Assembly (NCBI RefSeq): GCF_043497005.1 | Contig: NZ_JBIEKE010000002.1 | Coordinates: 248,001 to 312,000, forward strand | Source of the DNA: Halobacillus_A sp043497005 | Lineage (GTDB): Bacteria; Bacillota; Bacilli; Bacillales; Halobacillaceae | Length of the DNA: 64,000 bases | Reading direction: 5' to 3' | In this document: one piece after another, positions 17,712 through 27,355 of the stretch | How the letters are laid out: every line of letters starts with the position of its first letter | Position numbering within the stretch: position 1 is the stretch's first letter | Position numbers and translations under genes: made by a program | Notes under the pieces: generated by a model | Told to the model about the DNA's origin: nothing | The model's input: the letters and a program-made list of their open reading frames with translations, nothing else | Database searches by the model: none

Positions 17712-18060
17712 AAAGTGGATAGGTTTGTCTTATGCGTTTAATGGGCTGAAGGAAGCAGTGCGTGAAGAAAAAAACTTAAAAATTCATTTATTCATTAGTT
17801 TTTTAGTCATTTTGTGCAGTGCGTGGTTTCAGATTACGGCTATTGAATGGATCGTATTAATTTTAATTATGGCATTAGTGATCACGCTTGAAATGATTAA
17901 TTCATCCATTGAGAGAATTATGGATTTTTTAGCACCGGAATTTAACCCATTAATAGGAACAATTAAAGATATTGCAGCAGGAGCTGTGCTAATAGCAGCA
18001 GGCAGCTCAATTGTTATAGGTTTAATTATCTTTTTGCCTAAAGTCATGGTATTGTTGTAG
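17686..18060 (+). CDS. dgkA: Diacylglycerol/undecaprenol kinase DgkA
   Basis: A 124-residue integral membrane kinase with about three membrane helices and the conserved LEMINSSIERIMDF active-site segment (residues 66-79). The Gram-positive members phosphorylate undecaprenol to recycle the wall lipid carrier rather than diacylglycerol. The first 26 bases overlap ybeY. In B. subtilis the next gene is cdd (cytidine deaminase), which is missing here; era follows directly. Confidence 0.94.
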   Translation: MNSDYKGHKKWIGLSYAFNGLKEAVREEKNLKIHLFISFLVILCSAWFQITAIEWIVLILIMALVITLEMINSSIERIMDFLAPEFNPLIGTIKDIAAGAVLIAAGSSIVIGLIIFLPKVMVLL

Positions 18061-18088
18061 GTTGATGCTAAAAGATGGAGGAAATACA

Positions 18089-18994
18089 ATGGAAGAACAA
18101 TTTAAATCGGGGTTTGTTGCTATTATAGGACGCCCTAATGTAGGCAAATCAACATTTATGAATCGTGTGATTGGTGAAAAAATTGCCATCATGAGCGATA
18201 AGCCGCAAACAACTCGTAATAAAATCCAAGGGGTGTTGACTGAGAAGGATGCCCAGATGATCTTTATTGATACTCCAGGTATTCATAAGCCTAAACATAA
18301 ACTAGGTGATTTCATGGTAAATGTTGCCGAGAATACATTGAATGAAGTTGATGCTATTATGTTTATGATTAACGCTGAAGAAGGATACGGGCGTGGCGAC
18401 CAATTTATTATAGACCGATTGCAAAAAATTAATCAGCCTGTTTTCTTAATCGTTAATAAAATTGATCGAGTACACCCGGACCAGCTTCTTCCGCTAATTG
18501 ATGAATATCGCGAAAAGCTTGATTTCGAGGAGATTATACCTATTTCTGCTTTAGAGGGCAATAATGTGGATCATTTACTAGGTGTCATTAAATCTCATCT
18601 ACCGGAAGGACCACAGTTTTACCCTGAAGATCACATTACTGATCACCCCGAACGCTTTATTGTCAGTGAACTGATTCGAGAGAAAGTTCTTCATTTAACT
18701 AGAGAAGAGATCCCTCATTCTATTGCTGTTGTGATCGAGACGATAAAGCCGCGTGATGATTCAAACGCTGTATTTATACAGGCTGCAATAATTGTAGAAC
18801 GAAAATCACAAAAAGGAATTATCATCGGAAAACAGGGAAGCATGCTAAAAGAAGTTGGACAGAGAGCAAGGAAAGATATTGAAGCCTTACTAGGCAGTAA
18901 AGTCTTCCTGGAACTTTGGGTCAAGGTGCAAAAAGACTGGAGAAATCGACAGATCCAACTGAGTGACTTCGGCTATAAGGAAGAAGAATACTAA
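18089..18994 (+). CDS. era: GTPase Era
   Basis: A 301-residue GTPase needed for 30S assembly. G1 is GRPNVGKST near residue 15, G3 DTPG near 63, and G4 NKID near 124. The C-terminal KH domain (about residues 205-295, IIVERKSQKGIIIGKQG) binds the 3-prime end of 16S rRNA. The ATG at 18089 is seven bases after GGAGG; in-frame TTG/ATG codons at 18062 and 18065 lack this site. Confidence 0.98.
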   Translation: MEEQFKSGFVAIIGRPNVGKSTFMNRVIGEKIAIMSDKPQTTRNKIQGVLTEKDAQMIFIDTPGIHKPKHKLGDFMVNVAENTLNEVDAIMFMINAEEGYGRGDQFIIDRLQKINQPVFLIVNKIDRVHPDQLLPLIDEYREKLDFEEIIPISALEGNNVDHLLGVIKSHLPEGPQFYPEDHITDHPERFIVSELIREKVLHLTREEIPHSIAVVIETIKPRDDSNAVFIQAAIIVERKSQKGIIIGKQGSMLKEVGQRARKDIEALLGSKVFLELWVKVQKDWRNRQIQLSDFGYKEEEY

Positions 18995-19092
18995 GACTGG
19001 AAAAAATTAAAATTCATCATTTGTTGTAGATGAAGCAACCTAAGGTTGTCATTACATTTTCTTTTATGATTTATAGGAAAGGAGTGTTTCTT

Positions 19093-19233
19093 GTGCTAGA
19101 TCTGTATTGGAATGTATTTAGACAGACAGGAAACATAGAAACCTATTTGCTAATGAAGGAATTAGAAGCCGACAATAAAAAGGGAATTGAAGATGCTTCA
19201 TCTGCAATGGAACAAGAAGACCCAATCGGATAA
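19093..19233 (+). CDS. yqzL: YqzL-like small protein
   Basis: A 46-residue protein starting at GTG 19093, eight bases after AAAGGAG. The sequence around DLYWNVFRQTGNIETYLLMKELE matches the YqzL pattern (WxxFxQTGxIxxYLLxKE), and the position between era and recO is the one it has in B. subtilis. Function unknown. The longer open frame from 19030 has no ribosome site. Confidence 0.82.
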   Translation: MLDLYWNVFRQTGNIETYLLMKELEADNKKGIEDASSAMEQEDPIG

Positions 19234-19247
19234 AGCAGGTGAATGCT

Positions 19248-20000
19248 TTGTTAGAAAAAATTGAGGGAATTGTCATTCGTACGAGAGATTATGGGGAAAC
19301 TCATAAGATCGTTACTTTATTTACAAGAGAAAAAGGTAAAATTGGGGTCATGGCTCGAGGGGCAAAAAAACCTAAGAGCCGTATGGCCTCGGTTACCCAA
19401 CCTTTTATTCATGGTCAATTTTTGATTCAAATAGGATCAGGACTCGGAGCGCTTAGTCAAGGTGAAATGGTAACATCACTGCGTTCGATAAGAGAAGATA
19501 TCATTAAAACTGCATACGCATCTTATTTAGCTGAATTGACGGATAAGTTAGTGGAGGAGAAAAAACCAGATCCCTTTCTTTATGAACAACTGCTTCAAAC
19601 TTTTGTTTGGATGGCAGAAGGGAAAGACTGTGAAATATTATCTATGATGTATGAGTTAAAAATGTATCGTAAAGCTGGGTTTGCTCCAAAAGTTGATGCA
19701 TGCTTAAACTGTGGAGCGGCAGATGGCCCATTTTCTTTCTCTGTTGTGGAAGGTGGTTTTCTTTGTTTTCGCTGCAAACAAGTCGACCCCGAGGCATATG
19801 GGTTAACCGAGCCGCTGGCCAAACTGCTGCGATTATTTTTACATATGGATGTTAGTCGGTTAGGGCAAGTTTCGATGAAAGACGAAAACAAGAAAAAGCT
19901 GCGTACGTTAATGGATGAATACTATGATCGTTATGGTGGATATTTCTTAAAGTCGAAAAAGTTTCTTAAACAGATCGACTTGTTTACCGATAATAATTGA
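19248..20000 (+). CDS. recO: DNA repair protein RecO
   Basis: A 250-residue recombination mediator that helps load RecA on gapped DNA with RecR. The N-terminal OB fold contains RTRDYGETHKIVTLFTRE; the C-terminal zinc finger has Cys residues in CLNCGAADG and CFRCKQ. I chose TTG at 19248 because it gives MLEKIEG, which aligns with the known family N-terminus, and AGGTGA precedes it; the GTG at 19239 has no ribosome site. Confidence 0.95.
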   Translation: MLEKIEGIVIRTRDYGETHKIVTLFTREKGKIGVMARGAKKPKSRMASVTQPFIHGQFLIQIGSGLGALSQGEMVTSLRSIREDIIKTAYASYLAELTDKLVEEKKPDPFLYEQLLQTFVWMAEGKDCEILSMMYELKMYRKAGFAPKVDACLNCGAADGPFSFSVVEGGFLCFRCKQVDPEAYGLTEPLAKLLRLFLHMDVSRLGQVSMKDENKKKLRTLMDEYYDRYGGYFLKSKKFLKQIDLFTDNN

Positions 20001-20025
20001 CAAAATAAATAGGATTCAGTATGAT
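19997..20025 (+). promoter_or_regulatory. Sigma-A promoter of the glyQS T-box operon
   Basis: TTGACA at 19997-20002 overlaps the recO stop codon; TATGAT at 20020-20025 is 17 bases further on. Predicted start near 20032. Confidence 0.88.
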
Positions 20026-20044
20026 TCTATTTACTAACTATATG

Positions 20045-20250
20045 TTTGCATTGAAGGAAAGTAGTAAGCGGATTCTGTGTGAATAGAGAACTCGTGATGG
20101 TGGAAATCGAGTGACACAGGCCGGCGAAGGCGTTCTGGAGCAAGAGACGTTTAAAGTGGCTTTCGTTTTTACGGAAGCAAATAGGGTGGAACCGCGGAAA
20201 TCAACCCCGTCCCTATGTCATAATTGGCATAGGGACGGGGTTTCTTTATG
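20045..20250 (+). promoter_or_regulatory. Glycine T-box riboswitch with terminator
   Basis: A tRNA-sensing leader in front of glyQS. The T-box core AGGGTGGAACCGCG lies at 20183-20196. The terminator is a 14-base stem (ACCCCGTCCCTATG at 20204-20217 with CATAGGGACGGGGT at 20228-20241) followed by TTCTTT. Stem I spans about 20060-20150 and contains GGC triplets that would fit a glycine specifier (20118-20130). Uncharged tRNA-Gly should favour the antiterminator and allow synthetase expression. Confidence 0.95.
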
Positions 20251-20277
20251 CTATTAGAATAATAGGAGGTAAGTCGA

Positions 20278-21165
20278 ATGAATATTCAAGACATGATCTT
20301 AACTTTGCAGAAGCATTGGTCAAATCAAGGGTGTCTGCTTATGCAGGCTTACGATGTAGAAAAAGGGGCAGGGACGATGTCCCCAATGACGCTTCTTAGA
20401 AGTCTTGGCCCAGAGCCATGGAATGTAGCTTACGTGGAACCTTCTAGAAGACCTGCGGATGGAAGGTATGGGCAAAATCCTAACCGATTGTATCAACATC
20501 ACCAATTTCAAGTGATTATGAAACCTTCACCTGACAATATTCAAGAATTATATTTGGACTCCCTTAAAGCATTAGGAATTGATCCACATCAGCACGATAT
20601 TCGTTTTGTGGAAGATAACTGGGAGAATCCAACTCTTGGAGCCGCTGGATTAGGATGGGAAGTATGGCTGGATGGCATGGAAATTACTCAATTTACCTAC
20701 TTTCAGCAAATAGGTGGCTTAGAAGCTCGTCCTGTATCCGCAGAAATTACGTATGGGCTAGAGCGATTGGCTTCCTACATTCAAGATAAAGAAAATGTCT
20801 TTGAATTAGAGTGGACTAGCGGGGTCACAGTTGGGGATATATTTACACAGCCTGAATATGAGCATTCTGTGTACACTTTTGAAGAATCAGATGACGAGAT
20901 GTTGTTTGATTTATTTACTACTTATGAAAAAGAAGCGAAAAGAATTATGGAAAAGGGGTTAGTATTCCCAGCTTATGACTATGTTTTAAAATGTTCACAC
21001 ACATTTAATCTATTAGATGCAAAAGGCATTATTTCAGTTACAGAACGTACGGGATACATTGGGAGAGTGAGAAACCTGGCACGCTCCATAGCTAAAACAT
21101 ACGTAGAAGAAAGAGAAAGATTGGGCTTTCCAATGCTGAAGAAGGAGGACTCTTCTCATGAGTAA
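20278..21165 (+). CDS. glyQ: Glycyl-tRNA synthetase alpha subunit
   Basis: A 295-residue catalytic subunit of the heterotetrameric class II synthetase that charges tRNA-Gly. Typical motifs include SLGPEPWNVAYVEPSRRP and LYQHHQFQVIMKPSP (motif 2 region). AATAGGAGG precedes the ATG at 20278. It overlaps glyS by eight bases. Controlled by the upstream T-box. Confidence 0.98.
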   Translation: MNIQDMILTLQKHWSNQGCLLMQAYDVEKGAGTMSPMTLLRSLGPEPWNVAYVEPSRRPADGRYGQNPNRLYQHHQFQVIMKPSPDNIQELYLDSLKALGIDPHQHDIRFVEDNWENPTLGAAGLGWEVWLDGMEITQFTYFQQIGGLEARPVSAEITYGLERLASYIQDKENVFELEWTSGVTVGDIFTQPEYEHSVYTFEESDDEMLFDLFTTYEKEAKRIMEKGLVFPAYDYVLKCSHTFNLLDAKGIISVTERTGYIGRVRNLARSIAKTYVEERERLGFPMLKKEDSSHE

Positions 21166-23242
21166 AACCGTGTTATTTGAACTAGGTCTTGAAGAATTAC
21201 CAGCTCGTTTTATTGATGATGCAGAAATACAGCTCTTGAAAAATACCGAAGCATGGTTGAAGGAGCAGCGAATTCCATATCAATCTGTAAAATCTTACGC
21301 GACGCCCCGGAGATTAGCGGTTCAAATATTCGGTGTTGAAAACAAGCAGCCGGACATAGCAGAAGAAGCAAAAGGGCCAGCGAAAAAAATTGCTCTTACT
21401 GATGAAGGAGATTGGTCAAAAGCTGCGATAGGATTTTCAAAAGGTCAGGGGAAAAATGTGGAAGATATTTACTTTAAAGAAATGAATGGTACAGAGTATG
21501 TTCACGTGAAAAAATTCATAAAAGGTAAGCTGACAAGAGAATTGTTACAAGGTTTTAAAGATGTAATTGTAGGGTTAAGTTTCCCTAAAAATATGAGGTG
21601 GGGAGATTTCAATTTACGCTATGTCCGTCCAATACGATGGATTATAGCGTTATTTGAAGATGAAGTGATCCCTTTTCAAATTGAAAATGTAGAAACAAAT
21701 AACGTGACATACGGCCACCGCTTCCTGGGTGGAAAGACTACAATAGCTGAGGCTTCCTCATATGACTCTGTCTTAAAAGCTGAATATGTATTGGCGGATA
21801 AGAGCGAAAGAAAAACTGAGATTGAAAAGCAGTTAAAACAAATGGAAGAAGATAAAGATTGGACCATCCTGATCGATGAAGGTCTATTAAATGAAGTGAC
21901 ACATCTAGTAGAATATCCTACTGTATTCAGTGGAACATTTAGCAAGGATTTTCTAGAAGTTCCTGATGAGGTTTTAATAACATCGATGAAAGAACATCAA
22001 AGATATTTTCCTGTTCAAAGTAACGAAGGAAAACTGCTACCTTATTTTGTTGCTGTTCGAAACGGCAATGCTCAGCATATTGAAAATGTTTCAAAAGGAA
22101 ACGAAAAAGTATTAAAAGCCCGTCTGGCTGATGCACAATTTTTCTACCAAGAAGATCAAAAAGGTTCGATTGACGAGAAATTAAAGAAACTTAATCGCAT
22201 GGTTTATCAAGTTGAGCTTGGCACTCTTGCAGATAAAGTAGATCGAGTAAAGACGATTACCGGAGACATCTGTAATAAGTTAGATAGCAAAGATAATCTA
22301 AAGAAAAAGGCACTTAGGACAGCTGAAATAAGTAAATTCGATTTAGTTACTCATATGGTTGATGAATTTACAGAATTACAAGGAGTTATGGGAGAGAAAT
22401 ATGCGAAACTCTTTGGAGAGGATGAGGAAGTAGCGATTGCTATAAATGAACACTACATGCCTCGTCAATCAAATGGCCAGCTTCCTCAAACTGAAATCGG
22501 GTCGATTGTGAGTGTAGCTGATAAATTAGATACCATTATCGGTTCCATTGCTATTGGAAACAGTCCGACAGGTTCTCAAGATCCATACGGCTTAAGACGT
22601 CAATCTCTCGGCATTTTACAAATACTTAAAACACAAAATTGGGAAATTCAAGTAGAAGCGTTATTAAATAGTGTTATTGATTTGTATGTCGAGCGAGATT
22701 TACTGACTAAAGACAAAGATGAACTAGTAAAAGAAGTACAAGATTTTTTTCGTATACGTGCTTCCTTCTTATTTAAAGATGAAGGTATAGCTCCAGATAT
22801 TGTAAGAGCTGTGCTCAGTAACGGCATACTACAGTATTCGGTTACATTAAAAAAAGCAGAACTTTTATCTGAAAAACGTAATGATTCTAATTTCAAACCG
22901 GTCCATGAAGCCCTGGGAAGAGTATTGAATTTAGCTAAAAAAACAGAGGGAGTTACAATTAATACTGATCTGTTTCAAAATAACAGTGAAGCTAATCTTT
23001 TTAATACCTACGAAAAAGTTCATGAATTATATATTCGTGATTTGAAGTCTGGCAATTTAGAGAAAGCTTTAGAACAATTAGGCGAACTCGCGCATCCTAT
23101 TCACTCATTCTTCGATCAAACGATGGTCATGGCTGAAGATGAAAAGGTCCGAACTAATCGTCTGGCTCTACTAAAGAACATTGCCAATGATATTTTACAA
23201 TTTGCTGACTTTAATGAGGTAGAGTGGAAGCAGCAATATTAA
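21158..23242 (+). CDS. glyS: Glycyl-tRNA synthetase beta subunit
   Basis: A 694-residue beta subunit that recognises and binds tRNA-Gly. The N-terminal LFELGLEELPARF, the central HQRYFPV region and a C-terminal helical, anticodon-binding DALR-like domain with FFDQTMVMAEDEKVRTNRLALL are visible. The ATG lies inside the end of glyQ, behind GAAGGAGG, indicating translational coupling. Confidence 0.98.
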   Translation: MSKTVLFELGLEELPARFIDDAEIQLLKNTEAWLKEQRIPYQSVKSYATPRRLAVQIFGVENKQPDIAEEAKGPAKKIALTDEGDWSKAAIGFSKGQGKNVEDIYFKEMNGTEYVHVKKFIKGKLTRELLQGFKDVIVGLSFPKNMRWGDFNLRYVRPIRWIIALFEDEVIPFQIENVETNNVTYGHRFLGGKTTIAEASSYDSVLKAEYVLADKSERKTEIEKQLKQMEEDKDWTILIDEGLLNEVTHLVEYPTVFSGTFSKDFLEVPDEVLITSMKEHQRYFPVQSNEGKLLPYFVAVRNGNAQHIENVSKGNEKVLKARLADAQFFYQEDQKGSIDEKLKKLNRMVYQVELGTLADKVDRVKTITGDICNKLDSKDNLKKKALRTAEISKFDLVTHMVDEFTELQGVMGEKYAKLFGEDEEVAIAINEHYMPRQSNGQLPQTEIGSIVSVADKLDTIIGSIAIGNSPTGSQDPYGLRRQSLGILQILKTQNWEIQVEALLNSVIDLYVERDLLTKDKDELVKEVQDFFRIRASFLFKDEGIAPDIVRAVLSNGILQYSVTLKKAELLSEKRNDSNFKPVHEALGRVLNLAKKTEGVTINTDLFQNNSEANLFNTYEKVHELYIRDLKSGNLEKALEQLGELAHPIHSFFDQTMVMAEDEKVRTNRLALLKNIANDILQFADFNEVEWKQQY

Positions 23243-23252
23243 GTCACGTTCT

Positions 23253-23281
23253 TTTACCCAACAAAATAAATGAGCTATAAT
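23253..23281 (+). promoter_or_regulatory. Candidate sigma-A promoter of ccpN-yqfL
   Basis: TTTACC at 23253-23258 and a perfect TATAAT at 23276-23281 with a 17-base spacer. Confidence 0.75.
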
Positions 23282-23324
23282 AATTAAATAGTATGTCACA
23301 GTTGGTGATTAGGGTGGTGAAAGA

Positions 23325-23954
23325 ATGGAACTATCCAACAGACAAGAACAAATTATTCAAATTGTGAAAGAGAACGGTCCGATTACTGGAGAAAGTATTG
23401 CAGAAAGCTTAAGCTTGACGAGAGCAACCTTACGGCCTGATTTAGCTATATTAACGATGGCGGGTTATTTAGATGCCCGTCCTCGTGTCGGCTATTTTTT
23501 TACTGGTAAAACAGGGTCTGAACTTTTAACTGAAAAATTAAAAAAGTTTAAAGTCTATGAGTATCAGGCCCTTCCAGTAGTGGTACAAGAAGACGTATCA
23601 GTCTATGATGCCATATGTACGATGTTCTTAGAGGATGTAGGAACTCTATTTGTGATTAATGAAGAGTCTTTACTCGTAGGTGTATTATCTAGAAAAGATT
23701 TACTTCGGGCAAGTATAGGAAATCAGGACTTAACTTCTGTTCCTGTTCATATCATTATGACTAGAATGCCAAATGTATCCATCTGCACAAAGGATGACCT
23801 TTTATTGGATGCAGCTCAAAAGCTTATCGAGAAACAGATTGATGGGCTTCCTGTTGTAAAACCAGTTGAAAACGGAATGGAGGTCATCGGAAGGCTGACA
23901 AAGACTAGTGTAACAAAAGCTCTCGTTGAACTTGCCACCGATCAACACTTATAA
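23325..23954 (+). CDS. ccpN: Transcription repressor CcpN (YqzB)
   Basis: A 209-residue regulator: N-terminal helix-turn-helix (residues 1-60, with GESIAESLSLTRATLRPDL) and two CBS domains (about 75-205) that probably sense nucleotides. In B. subtilis CcpN represses gluconeogenic genes (gapB, pckA) during glycolytic growth. Here, as there, it is followed by yqfL, an operon pair. Preceded by GGGTGGTG. Confidence 0.94.
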   Translation: MELSNRQEQIIQIVKENGPITGESIAESLSLTRATLRPDLAILTMAGYLDARPRVGYFFTGKTGSELLTEKLKKFKVYEYQALPVVVQEDVSVYDAICTMFLEDVGTLFVINEESLLVGVLSRKDLLRASIGNQDLTSVPVHIIMTRMPNVSICTKDDLLLDAAQKLIEKQIDGLPVVKPVENGMEVIGRLTKTSVTKALVELATDQHL

Positions 23955-23986
23955 GGAACCCCTTCTAAGAAGGAGAGGAAAAAATA

Positions 23987-24796
23987 TTGAAAAAACCCTT
24001 TATTTATATCATATCTGATTCTGTTGGAGAAACTGCTGAACTCGTAGTAAAAGCTGCATTAAGCCAGTTTGATGATGGACCGTTTGAAGTGCAAAGAATT
24101 CCTTATGTTGAAGATAAAGGGACAATAAATGAGGCTGTAGCTCAGGCAAAAGAACACAATGCTATGATCGGCTTCACACTCGTCATACCGGAATTCAGAT
24201 CTCACTTGATAGAGAAAGCAAAAGAGTATGAATTAGAATGTATCGATATTATGGGCCCAATGATGGATGCAATGCAGAGGTATTTTAATTCTGAGCCTCG
24301 ACTCGAACCAGGGCTGGTTCATAAATTAGATGAAGATTATTTTAAACGTGTAGAAGCGATAGAATTTGCTGTTAAGTATGATGACGGCCGGGATTCAAGA
24401 GGGATAACTAAAGCCGATATTATATTAATAGGTGTGTCACGTACTTCTAAAACTCCACTCTCTCAATATTTAGCCCATAAAAGGTTAAAAGTAGCGAATG
24501 TCCCTATTGTTCCAGAGGTAGAACCTCCAGAAGAACTTTTCAAGGTAGATCCTAAAAAATGTATAGGTTTAAAGATTAGTCCCCAGAAACTGAATGATAT
24601 TCGCAGGGAGCGCTTGAAATCACTAGGCTTAGGATCAGAGGCCAGCTATGCTAACATGGATAGAATTCAACAAGAGATTGAGCATTTTAATGAAGTAGTA
24701 GACCGAATAGGCTGCCAAGTTATTGATGTATCCCACAAAGCTGTTGAGGAGACTGCGAACGTTATTATGAATTTAAAGAGGGAAAATTCTCTCTAA
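23987..24796 (+). CDS. yqfL: Pyruvate,phosphate dikinase regulatory protein (YqfL)
   Basis: A 269-residue member of the PDRP/PSRP family, bifunctional Ser/Thr kinases and phosphorylases that switch pyruvate,phosphate dikinase (or PEP synthetase) on and off. A P-loop-like GVSRTSKTPLSQYLA lies near residues 150-165. It starts at TTG 23987 behind AAGGAGAGG. Its pairing with ccpN links it to gluconeogenic control. Which target enzyme exists in this genome cannot be told from this window. Confidence 0.93.
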   Translation: MKKPFIYIISDSVGETAELVVKAALSQFDDGPFEVQRIPYVEDKGTINEAVAQAKEHNAMIGFTLVIPEFRSHLIEKAKEYELECIDIMGPMMDAMQRYFNSEPRLEPGLVHKLDEDYFKRVEAIEFAVKYDDGRDSRGITKADIILIGVSRTSKTPLSQYLAHKRLKVANVPIVPEVEPPEELFKVDPKKCIGLKISPQKLNDIRRERLKSLGLGSEASYANMDRIQQEIEHFNEVVDRIGCQVIDVSHKAVEETANVIMNLKRENSL

Positions 24797-24814
24797 TAAC
24801 AAATGAAGAAATGT

Positions 24815-24842
24815 CGCGCTTAAAAAATAAGCGCGTTTTTTC
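24815..24842 (+). terminator. Intrinsic terminator after yqfL
   Basis: An eight-base stem (CGCGCTTA at 24815-24822 with TAAGCGCG at 24828-24835) followed by a T run. Confidence 0.9.
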
Positions 24843-24995
24843 TTGGTATTTATATGGATTTTTCAAATCTTATGTATTATAATAATTATTTGTGTAAAAA
24901 TAATCATATTGCTATTTACATGAAGATACTTTTCTGAATAATAAAACATTAAGAAAAGAGCAGGAATCTAACGATTATTGTAGAATTACTCAAGT

Positions 24996-25454
24996 ATGCA
25001 AAAACAAAACATGAGTGTGTGGGTAGATGCCGATAGTTGTCCTGTGCAGGAAGAAATTCGTTCTGTGTGTGCCGGTTTTCAGATTGAGCCAAAATTTGTG
25101 GCTACCGTGAATCATTTTAAACATGAGACAAACGGGGAAAATTGGACGTTTCTCGATCACGGATCTCAATCTGTGGATCTTTTTATTTTAAATCACGTTA
25201 AACCCGAAGATGTAGTTATAACTCAAGATTATTCTTTAGCGGTATTACTTACTCCCCGGGGGGTTTACGTTATTACGCCAAGAGGTAAACTAATTAAAGA
25301 GGGGGAAGCCTTTGATATTATGAATCAGAAGCATCTTCGACAACAAACCTTTAGGCGAAAGAAAAAATGGAAGGGTCCACGAGCTTTTACGGATGAGGAC
25401 CGCAGGAACTTCTCGGAAGCTTTATATGTGTTAATAGCTGATCGAGAGTTTTAG
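24996..25454 (+). CDS. yqxD: UPF0178 family protein YqxD
   Basis: A 152-residue protein of the YaiI/YqxD (UPF0178) family, with the WVDADSCPVQEEIR motif at the N-terminus and the later QDYSLAVLL. The fold is NYN/PIN-like, so a nuclease role is suggested but not shown. It lies before dnaG, as in B. subtilis. No clear ribosome site stands before either ATG (24996 or 25011), so the start is uncertain. The 150 bases upstream are very AT-rich with no convincing promoter. Confidence 0.88.
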   Translation: MQKQNMSVWVDADSCPVQEEIRSVCAGFQIEPKFVATVNHFKHETNGENWTFLDHGSQSVDLFILNHVKPEDVVITQDYSLAVLLTPRGVYVITPRGKLIKEGEAFDIMNQKHLRQQTFRRKKKWKGPRAFTDEDRRNFSEALYVLIADREF

Positions 25455-25495
25455 CTAAATAAAAGGAAACTATATAACTGGTACGGTGATGCAAA

Positions 25496-27325
25496 ATGGC
25501 TGGACACATTCCAGAAGAAAAAGTGGACGAGATAAGAAAATCCGTTGATATTGCCGAAGTGGTTGGTGAATATGTTCAATTAAAGCGTCAAGGAAGGAAC
25601 TACTTCGGCTTATGTCCTTTTCACGGAGAAAACACCCCGTCTTTTTCTGTTTCGAGTGATAAGCAGATCTTTCATTGTTTTGGATGTGGAAAAGGAGGAA
25701 ACGTATACTCGTTTCTAATGGAAATCGAAGGGTATAGTTTTCTGCAAGCCGTTCGGAGAGTTGCAGATAAAACGGGGCACTCCCTTCCTGAGCAATTTAA
25801 TGAAACCCCGGTTCAACAAACTGATCCGGAAGCCCAAAGTATCTTGGATGCACATGAGTGGATGACCAAACTTTATCACCATATGTTGCGTAATTCTAAG
25901 GAAGGCAAGAACGCTTTACAGTACTTGTTAGAACGGGGGTTTACTGAAGAGACGATTCAAAAATACCACTTAGGTTTTTCACCTACATCTCCAGACTTTG
26001 TCGCAACTTTCTTAGAGAAGAAAGGTTTTCATCCTCAAACGATGGTTAAAGCAGGCTTATTAAATGCCAATGAAAAAGGAGAATATTTTGATCGGTTCAG
26101 AGGTAGAATTATGTTTCCTTTAAGAAATCATTTAGGCAAAACAGTTGCTTTTGCGGGAAGGTCATTAGGCGATCAAGAACCAAAGTACTTGAATTCTCCA
26201 GAAACAGAACTTTTTCAAAAAGGAAGGTTGCTTTTTAACTTTGATCTTGCAAGGTCTTCGATACGCAAGTCAAAGACAATGGTTTTATTTGAGGGATATG
26301 CAGATGTCCTTTCTGCCGATCAGGCAGGAATTCGTAATGGTGTAGCAACGATGGGGACCTCCATTTCGGAAACTCAAGCTCAATTAATTAAGAGATACGC
26401 TGATCGAGTGATAGTCTGTTATGATGGCGATTCTGCGGGGATGACTGCAGCATCAAAAGCGGCAAAGCTGTTAAAGCAAACGGGTTGTCAAACCAACGTA
26501 GCACGATTACCAGAAGGACTTGACCCTGATGATTATATAAAGAAATTTGGCGGAGATCGCTTTGAAAGAGAAGTTATAGAAGCAAGTGATCCTTATACGT
26601 CGTTTATTATAAATTTTCTGCGTAGAAATTATAACCTTCAATTAGAAGGAGATCGAATTGCTTATATCGAAAAGGTATTACAGGAGATTGCTCAATTAGA
26701 GCGAGCCATTGAGAGAGAGCATTATTTAAAAGCTTTGGCAGAAGAGTTTCAAATGTCGATAGACACGTTAAAGAGTGAAGTGGAAAAACTTAAAGCACAA
26801 AAAAGCAATGCAAATCTTCTTCAAACCTATGAAAGAAGGCCGCAGCATAACGTGCCGGTCAAACGAAGTTCCACCCACCGAAAGCTGCTGCCAGCATTTC
26901 ATAATGCAGAAAGAAAGCTGATTGCAAACATGTTGAAGAATCCTGTCATTGCTGATAAAGTGCAAGAGGAATTAGGCGGGGCTTTTAATATTTCTGAACA
27001 CCAAGTTATTGTTACGCACTTATATGCATACTATGAAGATGGCCATGAACCAAACGTCAGTCAATTTATTGAGCGGCTGGAAGACCAGTCACTTAAGGAT
27101 CTAGTTATCCAATTGACGATGTCCTCCGGGATGGATGAAGAAATGTCAGATCAAGAAATATCGGATTATCTTCATAGAATACGTTCAGAAAACACTGATC
27201 GTAATGATATAAAAAGTCTTGAAGCAGAACAAAAAAAAGCAGAGCAGCACAATGACCCCATAAAAGCTGCAGAAATTGCAATGGAAATATTGAGAAGAAA
27301 ACAAGAGTTGAAAAATACTCATTAA
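25496..27325 (+). CDS. dnaG: DNA primase DnaG
   Basis: A 609-residue primase. The N-terminal zinc domain has CPFHGEN and CFGCGKGG (a CHC2 motif, residues about 40-65). The TOPRIM catalytic core shows FEGYADVLSA near residue 265 and CYDGDSAG near 310, the acidic metal-binding sites. The C-terminal helicase-interacting domain follows about residue 450. It makes RNA primers for replication. It precedes sigA, forming the classical macromolecular synthesis operon. Confidence 0.98.
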   Translation: MAGHIPEEKVDEIRKSVDIAEVVGEYVQLKRQGRNYFGLCPFHGENTPSFSVSSDKQIFHCFGCGKGGNVYSFLMEIEGYSFLQAVRRVADKTGHSLPEQFNETPVQQTDPEAQSILDAHEWMTKLYHHMLRNSKEGKNALQYLLERGFTEETIQKYHLGFSPTSPDFVATFLEKKGFHPQTMVKAGLLNANEKGEYFDRFRGRIMFPLRNHLGKTVAFAGRSLGDQEPKYLNSPETELFQKGRLLFNFDLARSSIRKSKTMVLFEGYADVLSADQAGIRNGVATMGTSISETQAQLIKRYADRVIVCYDGDSAGMTAASKAAKLLKQTGCQTNVARLPEGLDPDDYIKKFGGDRFEREVIEASDPYTSFIINFLRRNYNLQLEGDRIAYIEKVLQEIAQLERAIEREHYLKALAEEFQMSIDTLKSEVEKLKAQKSNANLLQTYERRPQHNVPVKRSSTHRKLLPAFHNAERKLIANMLKNPVIADKVQEELGGAFNISEHQVIVTHLYAYYEDGHEPNVSQFIERLEDQSLKDLVIQLTMSSGMDEEMSDQEISDYLHRIRSENTDRNDIKSLEAEQKKAEQHNDPIKAAEIAMEILRRKQELKNTH

Positions 27326-27355
27326 TGGTATGGATAGTTGGAAGGAGGGGGACTC

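Noticed and set aside
24843..24995. Promoter for yqxD in the AT-rich gap
   Set aside because: TATAAT occurs (24878-24883) but with a poor -35 (TGGATT), and the site has no ribosome site to follow.
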